NCBI RefSeq assembly: GCF_022201045.2 | Contig: NC_068560.1 | Span: forward strand, 32,009,501 to 32,073,500 | From: Citrus sinensis | Taxonomy: Eukaryota; Streptophyta; Magnoliopsida; Sapindales; Rutaceae | Length of the DNA stretch: 64,000 nucleotides | Direction: 5' to 3' | Part shown: positions 24,998 through 35,739 of the stretch, in pieces | Layout: each line of letters begins with the position of its first letter | Numbering within the stretch: the stretch's first letter is position 1 | The notes under the pieces: model-generated | Seen by the model: the letters and a program-made list of their open reading frames with translations, nothing else | What the model was told of the DNA's origin: nothing | The model's database searches: none | Position numbers and translations under genes: made by a program

Positions 24998-25944
24998 GGC
25001 GGCTGTGGCTGTGGCGGTGAAGAGTCAGGGTTTTGATGCCAAGTGTAGGGGCAAAAAAACCCAGAAAAAAAAATGGTGAATCGCTGTAGAGAAACTTTGG
25101 TGGGAATCTTGTCTTGCTTTTTTAAAAGTGAACATGGGACGGACACAGCAAACTGCAAAGTCAAAGTGGTAACGAGAGAAGCGTTACTTCATCGATAGTC
25201 CAGTAATGAATTTACACGCGTTCGATGGTTTTAGCTCTTAACCGTGTTCTTATCTTTTGCCGTCTCACAACAAAGAATTTGCGTTGCACGTTTCTAGAGA
25301 TGCTTCAGTTGAATGCGTGGATCCACATCGCCCGTCCCTTAAAATTCATCTTCATAATCACATCTTACTATATTAAATACAATTTCTTTCCTAAAAATCC
25401 TTCAATGAAATTCTTTATATCTTTCCGCACGAACACGAGACATAAAATAACACGCTACATGTACATGGCTTCGTCCCACCCACCCACCATATCACTACGT
25501 AATTAGACAAATAAATCCCACGCAGCCGCAACAATAAATAATATTAAATCATCAACTATAATCCTCTTTTCTTATTGTCCACCAGTACCATGGTCTTTCT
25601 CTTTTGCTGGCGCATATTAATGGTACCGTCGTTCTGTAGAAAGCTTAATGAACTGGAATGAACATATAACTGCATTAACGAGTCCATTAATATTACTTTT
25701 TGTAGGTTTTGACAAGGACGTTGGGTTAAACTCACTTGGTCCAAGAAAAATGAATTTGAAAACTATCCTATGAGCACGTGTATCGTTTGCCGCGGCACTT
25801 GCCGTAGTTTAGTGATTAAGAAAAGGTCACACACCACAAATAGTAGTGGATCCCATCAATAAATACTGTTGCTGTATGTGGGTGTATGTTACCTTGGATC
25901 CCTAAGAAAATGAATGCGTGGTATATTGTACGACGTTTGTATTC
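24998..25944. other. Intergenic, promoter side of the TMEM135-like gene
   Basis: No gene was recognised. The first 200 bp should contain the 5' UTR and core promoter. Confidence 0.45.
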
Positions 25945-25952
25945 CATACACC

Positions 25953-26157
25953 TAGGGGCGGAGCTAGGGAAAAAATTTTACAGGGGTCAAATTTAAAATG
26001 TTAATTTTTATATTATTATATATGCAAAACTCTAATTCTACAGGGGTTAGTATAGATATTTTATACTAATTTTTCACATTTTCTTTAAAAACCCTAAAAT
26101 TTTTTAAAATTCTACAGGACCATGGCACCCTTTAGCCTTATACTAGCTCCGCCCCTG
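25953..26157. mobile_element. 205-bp hAT-type MITE
   Basis: The ends TAGGGGCGGAGCTAG (25953) and CTAGCTCCGCCCCTG (ending 26157) are inverted repeats. The left target site is CATACACC (25945-25952). The right copy was split by the next hAT insertion: joining across that element gives CACACACC (27153-27160), a 7 of 8 match. The interior holds three loose copies of ctacagggg and no coding capacity. Confidence 0.75.
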
Positions 26158-26161
26158 CACA

Positions 26162-27148
26162 TAGGGATGGCAATGGGGAGGGGAGGGGAGGGGACCAATC
26201 TCCCCATACCCATCCCCGATATTTTGCATATGTCCCCGTCCCCTCCCCATCCCCGTCAGAATTGCTTGAGAGAATCTCCATCCCCTCCCCGAATAATAAC
26301 AGGGGATCCCCGAGGGTCCCCGGTCCCCGAATAACTAATAGTCTAATACATTTTTTTATTTTCGATTTTAAATTAATCATATTAAAATAAACTCATACCG
26401 CTATTGTAAGCTCGTAACCAACTTTGACAGCACATTAAGGCCTCCAATGTGCTTGGATGAAGTTTGTTATGATATGGGCTCACAACTCTACCACTAGTGT
26501 TAAAAGCTGATTCAGAAGCAACTGTTGTAATTGGAATTGCCAAAATATCTCTAGCAATTCGAGCTAATGTAGGATACCTATTAGCATTTGTCTTCCATCA
26601 ACTCAAAATATTAAAATCTTCCATCCGAGGTATAACTTTCTCATCCAAATATGAATCTAATTCATCTGCAACAAATGCACAATCTCCATTGTTTACATAA
26701 CCATCAAAACTTGTCATCCATTTGGTTGCTTTCTTATAAGAATCCCCTGTAGATCTAGTAGAAGAACTACTACCAGTATAATCAAAGCAATAAACAGTTG
26801 GTGAAAACTTCAATTAATACTCTTCAACTAATTCCCGGTAAGGGGTGACCATTTTCCCAACATACAACTATTTTGATATTTATTATTTTTAACAATATTT
26901 ATAATTTTGTTATTTATTTATTAGTAATTTTAAAAATAAAAATAAAATTAAAAATTAAAATGGGGAAATGGGTAGGGGACGGGGATTCCACCTCATCCCC
27001 GTCCCCTCCCCGAATAAAAAGTTGGGTAAAAAATTTTCCCCGTCCCCTCCCCGAAAAAAAAATTGGGTATAAAATTTTCCCCATACCCTCCCCGAATGGG
27101 GAAAATCCCCGAGGGTACCCGTCCCCGTGGGGATTTTTGCCATCCCTA
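26162..27148. mobile_element. hAT element copy 2, inserted beside a MITE
   Basis: 987 bp with perfect 12-bp terminal inverted repeats, TAGGGATGGCAA and TTGCCATCCCTA, flanked by a perfect 8-bp target duplication CCTGCACA (26154-26161 and 27149-27156). It is the same family as 217-1232 but in opposite orientation. It carries a decayed piece of transposase (26395-26858), so it is a deletion derivative of a larger autonomous element. The subterminal G-rich block GGGGAGGGGAGGGGAGGGG starts 13 bp inside the left end. Confidence 0.92.
26395..26858 (-). pseudogene. hAT transposase C-terminal fragment
   Basis: Minus-strand frame reading ...LARIARDILAIPITTVASES then AFNTSGRVVSPYHNKLHPST and LEALMC. 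This is the hAT C-terminal dimerisation domain, with the typical acidic DELDSYLDEK stretch before it. In-frame stops replace the residue after EEY (26816-26814) and a tryptophan after FNILS (26600-26598). The N-terminal zinc finger and catalytic core are missing. It is a non-functional relic that identifies the host element as hAT superfamily. Confidence 0.85.
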
Positions 27149-27156
27149 CCTGCACA

Positions 27157-27633
27157 CACCGAGGATGTCATATGTTATTTAGGATCTTGTTAAGTTAAAT
27201 AATCTCCGGCTTATTTCACAAAGTGGAGATTATTTTTTTCACCTCCGTATGTATCTTAAAATAAATAAATATGGAATGAACTGTGATGGGAGAAAGTTTA
27301 AAAAGTCGTTCAATATTTATTTATGAAAAGTAAGAAAGAGTAGAGTATGCAACTTTATTCACTTACAATAATGAGCTCCCCCACAGCCAGAGAACATTTA
27401 CGACTATCTTGGATTAAATCTGAATGTTCTTAAAAATTTTGTAAATGAAGGCGGGAATTTGATTGATAAAGTGGATGACATTTCTTAATCAGTAAACTGC
27501 CACTAATAACAAGGCAGAGGAAACGTGTTGTGCAAAGAAAAGGGTGAAATCCGAAATCCTAATTCGAATTTCCCCCTCCTGTCTCATCATCATTCATCAG
27601 TCAGTCAAAAGTAAAACGGCGAAGCAAGAGGAG
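27157..27633. other. Intergenic, 5' region of the UGT
   Basis: No gene was seen between the hAT element and the UGT start codon. Confidence 0.4.
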
Positions 27634-29004
27634 ATGGAACGAGGGATCTTTGTTGTTACAGGTTATGGGCAGGGACACCTCCAGCCATGCATGGAGCTCT
27701 GCAAGAACTTTTCTTCTCACAATTACCATACCACCCTCGTCATTCCTTCCATTCTCGTCTCTGCCATTCCTCCCTCTTTCACGCAATATCCACGCACCCG
27801 AACCACCCAGATTACTTCTTCCGGCGGACCCATGCCCCCATCCGACCCGCTGAGCCAGCAAGCTGCAAAAGACCTTGAGGCCAACCTTGCAAGCCGCTCT
27901 GAAAACCCTGACTTTCCTTCGCCTTTATGCGCCATCGTTGATTTTCAGGTGGGCTGGACCAAAGCCATTTTTTGGAAATTCAATATTCCTGTTGTTAGTC
28001 TTTTTACTTTCGGCGCATGTGCTGCCGCCATGGAGTGGGCTGCGTGGAAGCTCGATGCTACGGATATCAAACCCGGTGAAACTCGTTTGATTCCTGGGTT
28101 ACCGGAAGAAATGGCTTTAACTTATTACGATGTTAGACGGAAATCTTCGGTACCGTCGCGTGGCGGATGAGGGGGACCGCCCAAACCCGGTGATAAGCCA
28201 CCGTGGGTCCCAGAAATCGAAGGCTCAATCGCGTTGATGTTCAACACGTGCGACGATCTGGACGGTTTGTTTATCAAGTACATGGCTGATCAGATAGGCA
28301 TTCCAGCTTGGGGCGTGGGCCTACTTCTACCCGAACAGCACTGGAAATCTACCAGTTCGTTGGTCCGGCATTGTGAGATTACAGAGCAAAAGCGCCAATC
28401 GAGTTGTTCAGAGGAGGAGGTGATCCAATGGCTAGATTCTAAGCCACGTGGATCTGTCCTGTACGTGGCCTTCGGCAGTGAAGTGGGACCCACTAGGGAA
28501 GAATATCGTGAACTGGCCGGCGCATTAGAAGAATCGACCGGGCCGTTCATTTGGGTCGTGCAACCCGGATCCGAAGAATACATTCCTCATGATTTGGATA
28601 ACAGAGTTAGTAACAGGGGTCTGATAATACACGCATGGGCACCACAAGCATTGATACTGAACCATATATCAACAGGTGGATTTTTATCACATTGTGGATG
28701 GAATTCTACGATGGAGGCGATTGTACATGGGGTCCCATTTTTGGCCTGGCCTATCAGAGGCGATCAATACTTCAATGCCAAATTGGTGGTGAATTATATC
28801 AAGGTAGGGCTTAGAGTGACTGACGACTTATCAGAGACGGTGAAGAAGGGTGATATAGCAGAGGGAATTGAAAGGCTAATGAGTGATGAAGAGATGAAAA
28901 CACGAGCTGCAATTTTACAAGTGAAGTTTGAGCAAGGTTTTCCAGCGAGCTCTGTGGCTGCTTTGAATGCTTTCAGCGATTTTATTAGCCGAAAAGTAAC
29001 TTAG
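27634..29004 (+). pseudogene. Family 1 UDP-glycosyltransferase with one in-frame stop
   Basis: A single frame of 457 codons, interrupted only by TGA at 28168-28170 (codon 179). Family members transfer UDP-activated sugar to small hydrophobic molecules in the cytosol. The start MERGIFVVTGYGQGHLQPCM carries the catalytic His in GQGH. CAIVDFQVGW holds the likely activating Asp. The PSPG donor-binding box begins WAPQALILNHISTGGFLSHC and ends PIRGDQ; its final Gln favours UDP-glucose. Length would be about 455 aa, normal for the family. There is no intron and no other damage. The stop lies in a Gly/Pro-rich linker (RGG stop GGPPKPG). It could be a recent nonsense allele, a sequencing error, or read in place of CGA or TGG. 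Substrate cannot be assigned. Confidence 0.85.
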
Positions 29005-29965
29005 GTTATGTGTCATCATTTGCGAATGGTTACATGATTGGAGCAACTTCTCTTGGTTCTAATTTTCATCACTCAATAAACCTAATATATAGCTGGATAA
29101 TTATGAATTTACAACTAATAGTCCAACTAATTGAACAGTTCTTCAGTAAAACATCCGAAATAACTAGATTCTAGCCATGCAGTGCCTGGTTTAAAAAAAA
29201 AAATTGAATTAAGGCATAAACGAAGGAAATTTGTAAAAATAGTTTGGAAGTGTGATGCTCACCTATTAGATGACATCTTGTATCTGATGACACATTGATC
29301 TTCTATGCTTAAGGAAATGGCATTAAGTCAAAAACCTAGTAAACTAAAACAAAAATGTGATAGAAGACCGAAAACTGTTGTACATACATGCAAGGGAAGA
29401 CGTAATTCCTGAAAACAATCTTTGCCATAACCATTAGCAATTAGCACCCCATGATATTATTGTCAATTTGCTATGAATAAAGAATATAAATTCAACAGCA
29501 TCCCAGGAAAAAGAAAAAGAAAATACTAATAATAAGCTCTAACAATTATAGAGAGCTATTGTTAATAGCCTATAATCTTCCAACTTGCCTTAATGAATAC
29601 AACTCCACTAAAATGCATGCGAGGAATTTTCACTTTTCTTCACATGATTACATCAAAACCAAAATCATTTTAGGTGACACAAATACTAGGCCCCAGCAAA
29701 TCATGTTTAAATTTGATATGCAAACCAAAACCCAGTATATAATTCAGAAATTGGCCAGGGACTGAGGAATCGGACATGCGAATTAGAATGTAGAGCAAAA
29801 TCAAGAAAAAGGAGGTCAAATTGTTGGAAGAACCTCATTTCCTCATTTTCCAGTACAAAAAATTATGGTAATTGGTAAACTTTAATGGCAAATCGACTAA
29901 TTCTTACTAACGTGGTTTTATACGAACCTCTACCAGTTATTCCTTCGGAGGTCCTCTGCCTCAGC
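29005..29965. other. Convergent intergenic region
   Basis: Lies between the UGT and the BTL3-like gene, whose 3' ends face each other. No gene or distinct repeat was seen. Confidence 0.45.
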
Positions 29966-32900
29966 TTATTCGACTTTGAAAACTATCTTCATAAACTCGT
30001 AGACAAAGTAACTAATTGCAGCTGAAGGAAGCACCTGCAGATGCAAAACATGAAGATATATGGCAATGAGGCAGAACCTTTATCCAAAAAGTTTAAATGT
30101 TCCACACCTGTTTTCAGAAGTCATTACTAAATAATACAGCAAAGCAAATTTCACGAAATGGTAGCTATCTACGGCAATGATATAGAGAGGCATATTCCGG
30201 GGAACGACCAGACATGGAGACTGCATAGTATCCCAACAGTAACATGAAAGACGATGGGCTACATTAATGGAACTCAATTAAATTTCAATAGAGTGAGAGA
30301 CCATCTCCTTTAGATGAGAGCATCTAGAGGAGCAGAGCCAGCTATATCATCTCCTTTCAATAAGGATTTTTTAGGTTATTTTCTTATTTAGGGGGATTAC
30401 TATTTAAGGAATAAGTAATTTCCCCTTTAAGACTTAACTTATTCAAAGAGGAATACAACTCTTACAAGGAAAGGAATACTTCTCCTACAAGAAATAATCA
30501 CTATATAGAGGAAGGTTAAATTCACTTGTTTATATAACATAACACTCAATTTTCTCTGCAAGTAGAAAGTTGATAGTGAGAGAAAAACGGTAGGTATATT
30601 GAGAAATTGGGTGTTATTGGGGTTTTTCACATAGAGAATTTTTCTCTTGTCATCCTTAGCAGCCATGGATTTTCTCCGATATAGGAGTTTTCCAAATAAA
30701 TTCTTGTGTTGCGTAATTGGTTTTATTCTTTATGTATATTTTCTATCTGTTATTTGCTTGATATTTTTACTTGCAAGATCTTAGATGGAATTAAAATTCC
30801 CTAACAATATCAATCACAATTCTTTCCCAACCATATAGCTAGCAGATAAAATGCAATGTGGATCCCATAGAAAATGATCGCGCTATTATATAAGAGAGGA
30901 AAAATCTGCATGAGATAAACTATTATGCCAGAAAAATGAAGAGCTTGACAACTTTTCAGCTTGAGAACTATCCAGTTGGGCATCTCAAAGTAACAGCAAA
31001 CCTTATCGTAAAGTGGGATTCAAGGCTTCACAATGACTTTTGCTATTTTACAGTATGATTTTCTAATTTTACAAGGCGTATAGAGTTACATATGTATAGC
31101 TCACGACCAGGTATTTACAATCAGTAGTTAGTCCAGAGACTAATCAATGCCACCAAGTTGTTAATTATTGAATTGGAAAAAATCATTGTTTTAGCTTTGT
31201 AATTTTTGTAATAGTAATCAAACACTGCATTTCTATGACTCAGGAGCACATAATTAGAGTAAAGTGTCCATCAAACAATTCAATAGTTAGTTGGCGGGGT
31301 GTGTGTGTGTGTCTCTCTCTCTCTCTATATATATAACTTCATATCTATACCTGCAGTAAGCTTGGAATAAGTCCTGCATAAAGAGCTGGAACTCCCCCTT
31401 GTTCAACTATCTTGACAAAGGTCCCCACTGCACTCAATTTGGTTGCCTGAACTTGCAACTGAAGCCGCCTCCTCACAACTTCAAAGGGGTATGTCGCAGC
31501 TTCTGCACAAGCACCAGCAATAGCCCCATATAGTAATGTCCTGATGGGTCCCAACTCTAGTTGGTCAAAAGCAGTAAGTTCCTCCCCGTGCTGATTCATT
31601 TTCTGAATTCTTTTTCTACCTTCGGGCGAATGCAGATAAGCAGATTTCAGTATATCATATACACCATAGAATACCGCACCCGAAGGTGCCATGCTCATGA
31701 TAGATGGCACTAAGCCCTTGTAAAGAGAAAAGAATCCTTCATTTTGGATCATGTAGCGGAAAGCACCAATTACACCACCTAAGGCTTCGCCACCAGGTGC
31801 AACTATCTTGGTTCGTATCTGAAAGATATACCAACATAACAAGCAATATTATATATATCTGCCAGAAGCTTGAATCCCATTAAAGACACATATTTTGAAG
31901 AATGAAGCTTGTAATAGCTCTTTATCATCAGCACCAGTCAATTCCAAAATATAAAGCGGAACTTAACATTGCATTAATCTTATGCTTCTAACAAGATTGA
32001 CAAGTTAACAAAACATACAAAAAAGAAAAATAGAAATTCCCACATACAGTGTCCAGAGGTAAGCAGAGTACAGAAGCAGTAATGCCAGCCGCAGCACCAG
32101 CAATGAACCTCTCAAAATTAGTAGTTTCCTCATTACCAGAAAATCTAAGCAATTGTTTTCTGTAGGTATCATAAGCATAAAAATTGACAGCCTTAAATGG
32201 AGCTGTACGAAGAATGTTGATTAGGTTCCCCCTCCAAAACCCTTTCAATCCTTGAGTAGCTGCTATTGTCTTAACCAACTCAAATAGTTTTTTCTGCTCC
32301 CCACGGACCATATATTCCAGCTTTAGTCTCTCAAGCGGCGCAACAAAAGTTCTAACTCCACAACAATCATTCACGCACACAGAGATAAGTAGCCATCAGT
32401 ACAAGACCCGAAAATAAAAAGCTCATTAGAACCTCGAAGAAGCTTTTAATTCTTTAATCAACTATCATAGAAAATACAGTACTTCATTATAAAAATGAAA
32501 TTGTGGTAGTACCTTGAAACCATAGCTGCAATAGCTCCAGCCCACAAATGCTTTGTCGTGTTCATCGCGCCTCGTCCACGAACCCTAGACTTTCTCTTCT
32601 TTTCAAATGCTTCAACAGCAACATTGCCTGGTTCAAACTTCGGCATGTCATCGGAGCTCTTATCTCCGTTTTGCACCAAGCAAAAATTCGATTCGCGAAG
32701 GAGTCCGTCATTTCTCAAACTAACAGATAAAAATAAACCACTATTTGTAGCCGCAACACTCCTTTTCCGCCCCCAAATCCCAAAAACCTCGGGGGGCTTA
32801 GAAGGAGGAGGAGGAGGAGAAACCGACCTGGCAATGCTAGGTGAAGAATTGGTAGGTGAGATAAAATATAGAAACGAGGAAGAGACGGTGGGTTCGAGAA

Positions 32901-32979
32901 ATAAGCCACCGGTAACTAACTCATTCGAATTGGTGTCGTGAGTCAGAGAATTAGTGAACCAGATGTCAAATCCTGGCAT
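29966..32979 (-). CDS. Mitochondrial carrier, BTL3-like adenine nucleotide transporter
   Basis: Four exons encode 435 aa: 32979-32513, 32351-32048, 31818-31351 and 30034-29966. This is an inner-membrane carrier with six transmembrane helices in three repeats. The repeat signatures are APLERLK, LPLDTIR and YPFEVVR, each matching Px[DE]xx[KR]. A 150-residue Ser/Pro-rich N-terminal extension precedes the carrier domain, as in the BRITTLE1-like branch. Overall it matches what I know as BTL3 (At5g64970), a probable mitochondrial adenine nucleotide transporter; substrate is inferred from the family. Intron 3 (31350-30035) is 1.3 kb and holds an LTR-like insertion and a compound microsatellite. The last exon encodes VLPSAAISYFVYEFMKIVFK plus VE. 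Confidence 0.92.
30290..30806 (+). mobile_element. Probable solo LTR (Copia-type) in a BTL3 intron
   Basis: About 500 bp that reads like a retrotransposon LTR on the plus strand: repeated aggaat/aataagtaat blocks, a TATA-like actatatagagg (about 30501), then ttctctgcaag, a cacatagagaa motif and aataaattcttgtgttgc resembling a polyadenylation region. It ends near ttccctaaca. I could not identify a 5-bp target duplication, so boundaries are approximate. Confidence 0.4.
31300..31336. repeat. Compound (GT)n(CT)n(TA)n microsatellite
   Basis: Lies in BTL3 intron 3, just beyond the donor of exon 3 on the minus strand. Confidence 0.85.
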
Positions 32980-35606
32980 TGTAAGCGATCGAATGAAAGT
33001 GAATTATGCGTGGTCTGGCAGTTTAGTAAGGGATTTTCAAGCGACGACGGAACTGTCAGAGCAATAAAATGGCGATGTTGGCTTTGCTTCCATCGCCGTA
33101 CATCAAGAGTGCAGAGACCTCGTTTTGGTTTTCCATTTTTCTCGATTTTATTTAATTTTTCAACCGCCTCGTCAGTCACTTTCTTTATTAGTACCCCTCC
33201 AGGGTTTTAAGAGGTATTTGGGACGGATTAATCCATAAAACACTGCCACATTGGATTTGAATTTCATCGTTATATATAAAGAGGGAATTGTAGTTTTTAA
33301 GTAATTATCCAAACATATGTTTTTATGAAGTCAAACTCTAAATTATATTTTATATACCTTACATCCACTCGTATAAATAATAAGTGAGTCATTCATTGTT
33401 AATATGAGTGGATATAAGGTACATAAAATATAATTTAAGAGATTCTTTTATAAAATATAGATTACTATGTTTTTTACATCTCTTGCCACTAGGATTAGTT
33501 AAGTTAGTTTGGTCATTGTAATAAAAACAGTGAGTTAAAGAATTAATTTCCCCACACACATAAAATTCTCAATTGAGAAAATAAAACAACAACATACAAT
33601 TTGTGTATTTGTGGTTGGATAAAGTGTTGAGATAGTCGTGTTATATATGTTGTGTGTGTGTGTGGCCAAATAAATATGTTGCAAAAGTAAAAATTAATGC
33701 ATGGTTGCTTATATTTTTAGTAAAGGGTGATTTTCGTTTTGTTCCTTGAGGTATTTGCACGTCGTTGCCAAATATAATTAGGAAACAAAATCATTAACTT
33801 TAAAGAGATTATTATCATTACCAATTATAATGAGATAACAAAAAAACTAATAATAGTATAAAATATTTATTTCAGTTATCACTTATTATATGTAAGTAAT
33901 AAAAAAATATTTTTTATATACAAGTTTATAAATGTTTAAATAAATTTTATTTAATATTATATGCAATTTAGTTATTTAAATTTTTATAGTATTTTAATAG
34001 TAAAATTTACTAAATACATATGACTATTTTTATGGTGTGTTTACTTAGGAATGATAAAATCCTCCACAAGTTTGGAATCGCGCCAAATGGGGTGAATTTT
34101 AAATAATTTTTTGGAAATAGGAAAAAAATAATCTCCAAATTCTCAACGGGGTGAGATTTGATTATATATTCGCTACCCCACCCTCACCCTAATCCTCATT
34201 ATATATGAATATTTTTTAAATTTTTTCAATAATTTTTGTTTTATCAATTATAATGTTGGTTAATAAATTTTTATTTTATTTTTACCTAATATAAATAAGT
34301 TATAACTAAAAGGAAACTTTACGTATAATACTTATTCAACCCTAAATTAGTGTTATATTTTCTTTTATCTCTTAAAGTGTTGCTCTCTTCAAACATTTTT
34401 TTATATCATTTTAAAATATTTTTTTCAATCTTTTGGAGTTTTTAAAAATAATTTTTAATAGTATTATACTTATTTAATATTAATAATTAATAATAAGAAA
34501 TTGTTATTATAAGAAAATATTAATTTTATTCTATATTATTTATAATAGTGTTTCATTTGTGTTGCTTTTATCAATAATTTTTAATTTACATAATTAAAAT
34601 TGATAAAAAAATTGTGATTTACATAATTAAGAATATTAATAATTTATATAATTAAAATTAATAAAATAAATAATTGATTTTATAAATATTTTTTTTTCAC
34701 TTTGTAATTAAAAACTACAATTCTTTACATAAGGGTAGAACTGTAATTTGAAATAATTCATTTCCAATCCAAGATAAAGTAAATACATAAATCAAACTTT
34801 AATTCTTATTTCATACTCTCATCCTAGTGCAAATAAACAACTTAGTTCCGATCCCACTACACACTCCTAATCACAAGATTTCAATTCTTTAAGATTTTTC
34901 ATTCCAATCTGAAAAATAAACACTACATTAAAATTCACAGCACTTTTTAAAATAAATTTTATCAAATGTTTAACTGATTTTCTTCACAGTTGATTATTTT
35001 TACAGTACAACTAACAACAATTATTTTAAAAACTATTGCATTACCAAATTAGCCCTAAAAACCCATGTGCAGTTACTTTTGGAGCTTAAAAGTAATTTAA
35101 AAAGTTAAAAATTAATTTTGACGTTTTGAGATACTACTTGAAAAATATAATATCACTATGGTTATCAATATTATAAGTAAATTCTTAAAACCTTAATTTT
35201 TTTATTTTTTTGAGGGTAGGATGCAGGAAGGGACATTCACTCACTAAAGGTAATTCATGTGGTGTGATATTTATCACACGAGGAATGGAAAATTATAATA
35301 AATTATTTTAAAAAATAGTTAATAATTTTTTGGATTAATGACATTACTTTACTCGTGATTTATAATTTAGTATTTAAGTAACAAATTTTGAAGCATGTTT
35401 TCTCAATAATTGTAAAGTTCATGCATGGCCGTTGCCCTGTTTAACACTTACGTGGACAACTACTCGCTGCCGCTTAATACGGACAGAATCCGTCGCCCGC
35501 GTGGTCACATCGACATCGCATTAGTGCATTAGAGCTAAACGCACACAACATTACCATTTAATTACCTCACATAACTAGTTATTAATCCACCGTCTGGGAT
35601 CGCACC
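32980..35606. other. Divergent intergenic region, BTL3 and ZYP1
   Basis: About 2.6 kb, strongly AT-rich in its middle. No gene. It includes an inverted repeat at 33339-33437. About 34035-34926 has weakly matching inverted ends (gtgtttactt and, reversed, gtgtttattt) and could be a decayed MITE. Confidence 0.45.
33339..33437. repeat. 36-bp inverted repeat with 27-bp loop
   Basis: The arms 33339-33374 and 33402-33437 match at 33 of 36 positions when one is reversed. It would form a strong hairpin in DNA or RNA. No target duplication was identified. It may be a very short MITE. Confidence 0.8.
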
Positions 35607-35614
35607 TATAAATA
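35607..35614 (+). promoter_or_regulatory. TATA box of ZYP1
   Basis: TATAAATA, 126 bp upstream of the ZYP1 start codon. Confidence 0.55.
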
Positions 35615-35739
35615 CCCTTTTGCTTGGCGCCTTACTCATTTGCAACTCCGCGTTCAAAAATACTCCAAATTTGACAAAGAGAAAGTGAGTGTGTTTCAGA
35701 GACCAAATTCTTAGGGGTTTTCAATCTTCGATTTCGAAA

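Noticed and set aside
26871..27193. Open frames of Gly/Pro-rich protein over the hAT end
   Set aside because: They arise from the C/G-rich subterminal repeats of the element and are not genes.
32558..32941. 127-codon plus-strand frame over the first BTL3 exon
   Set aside because: Antisense shadow of the carrier's N-terminal coding exon.
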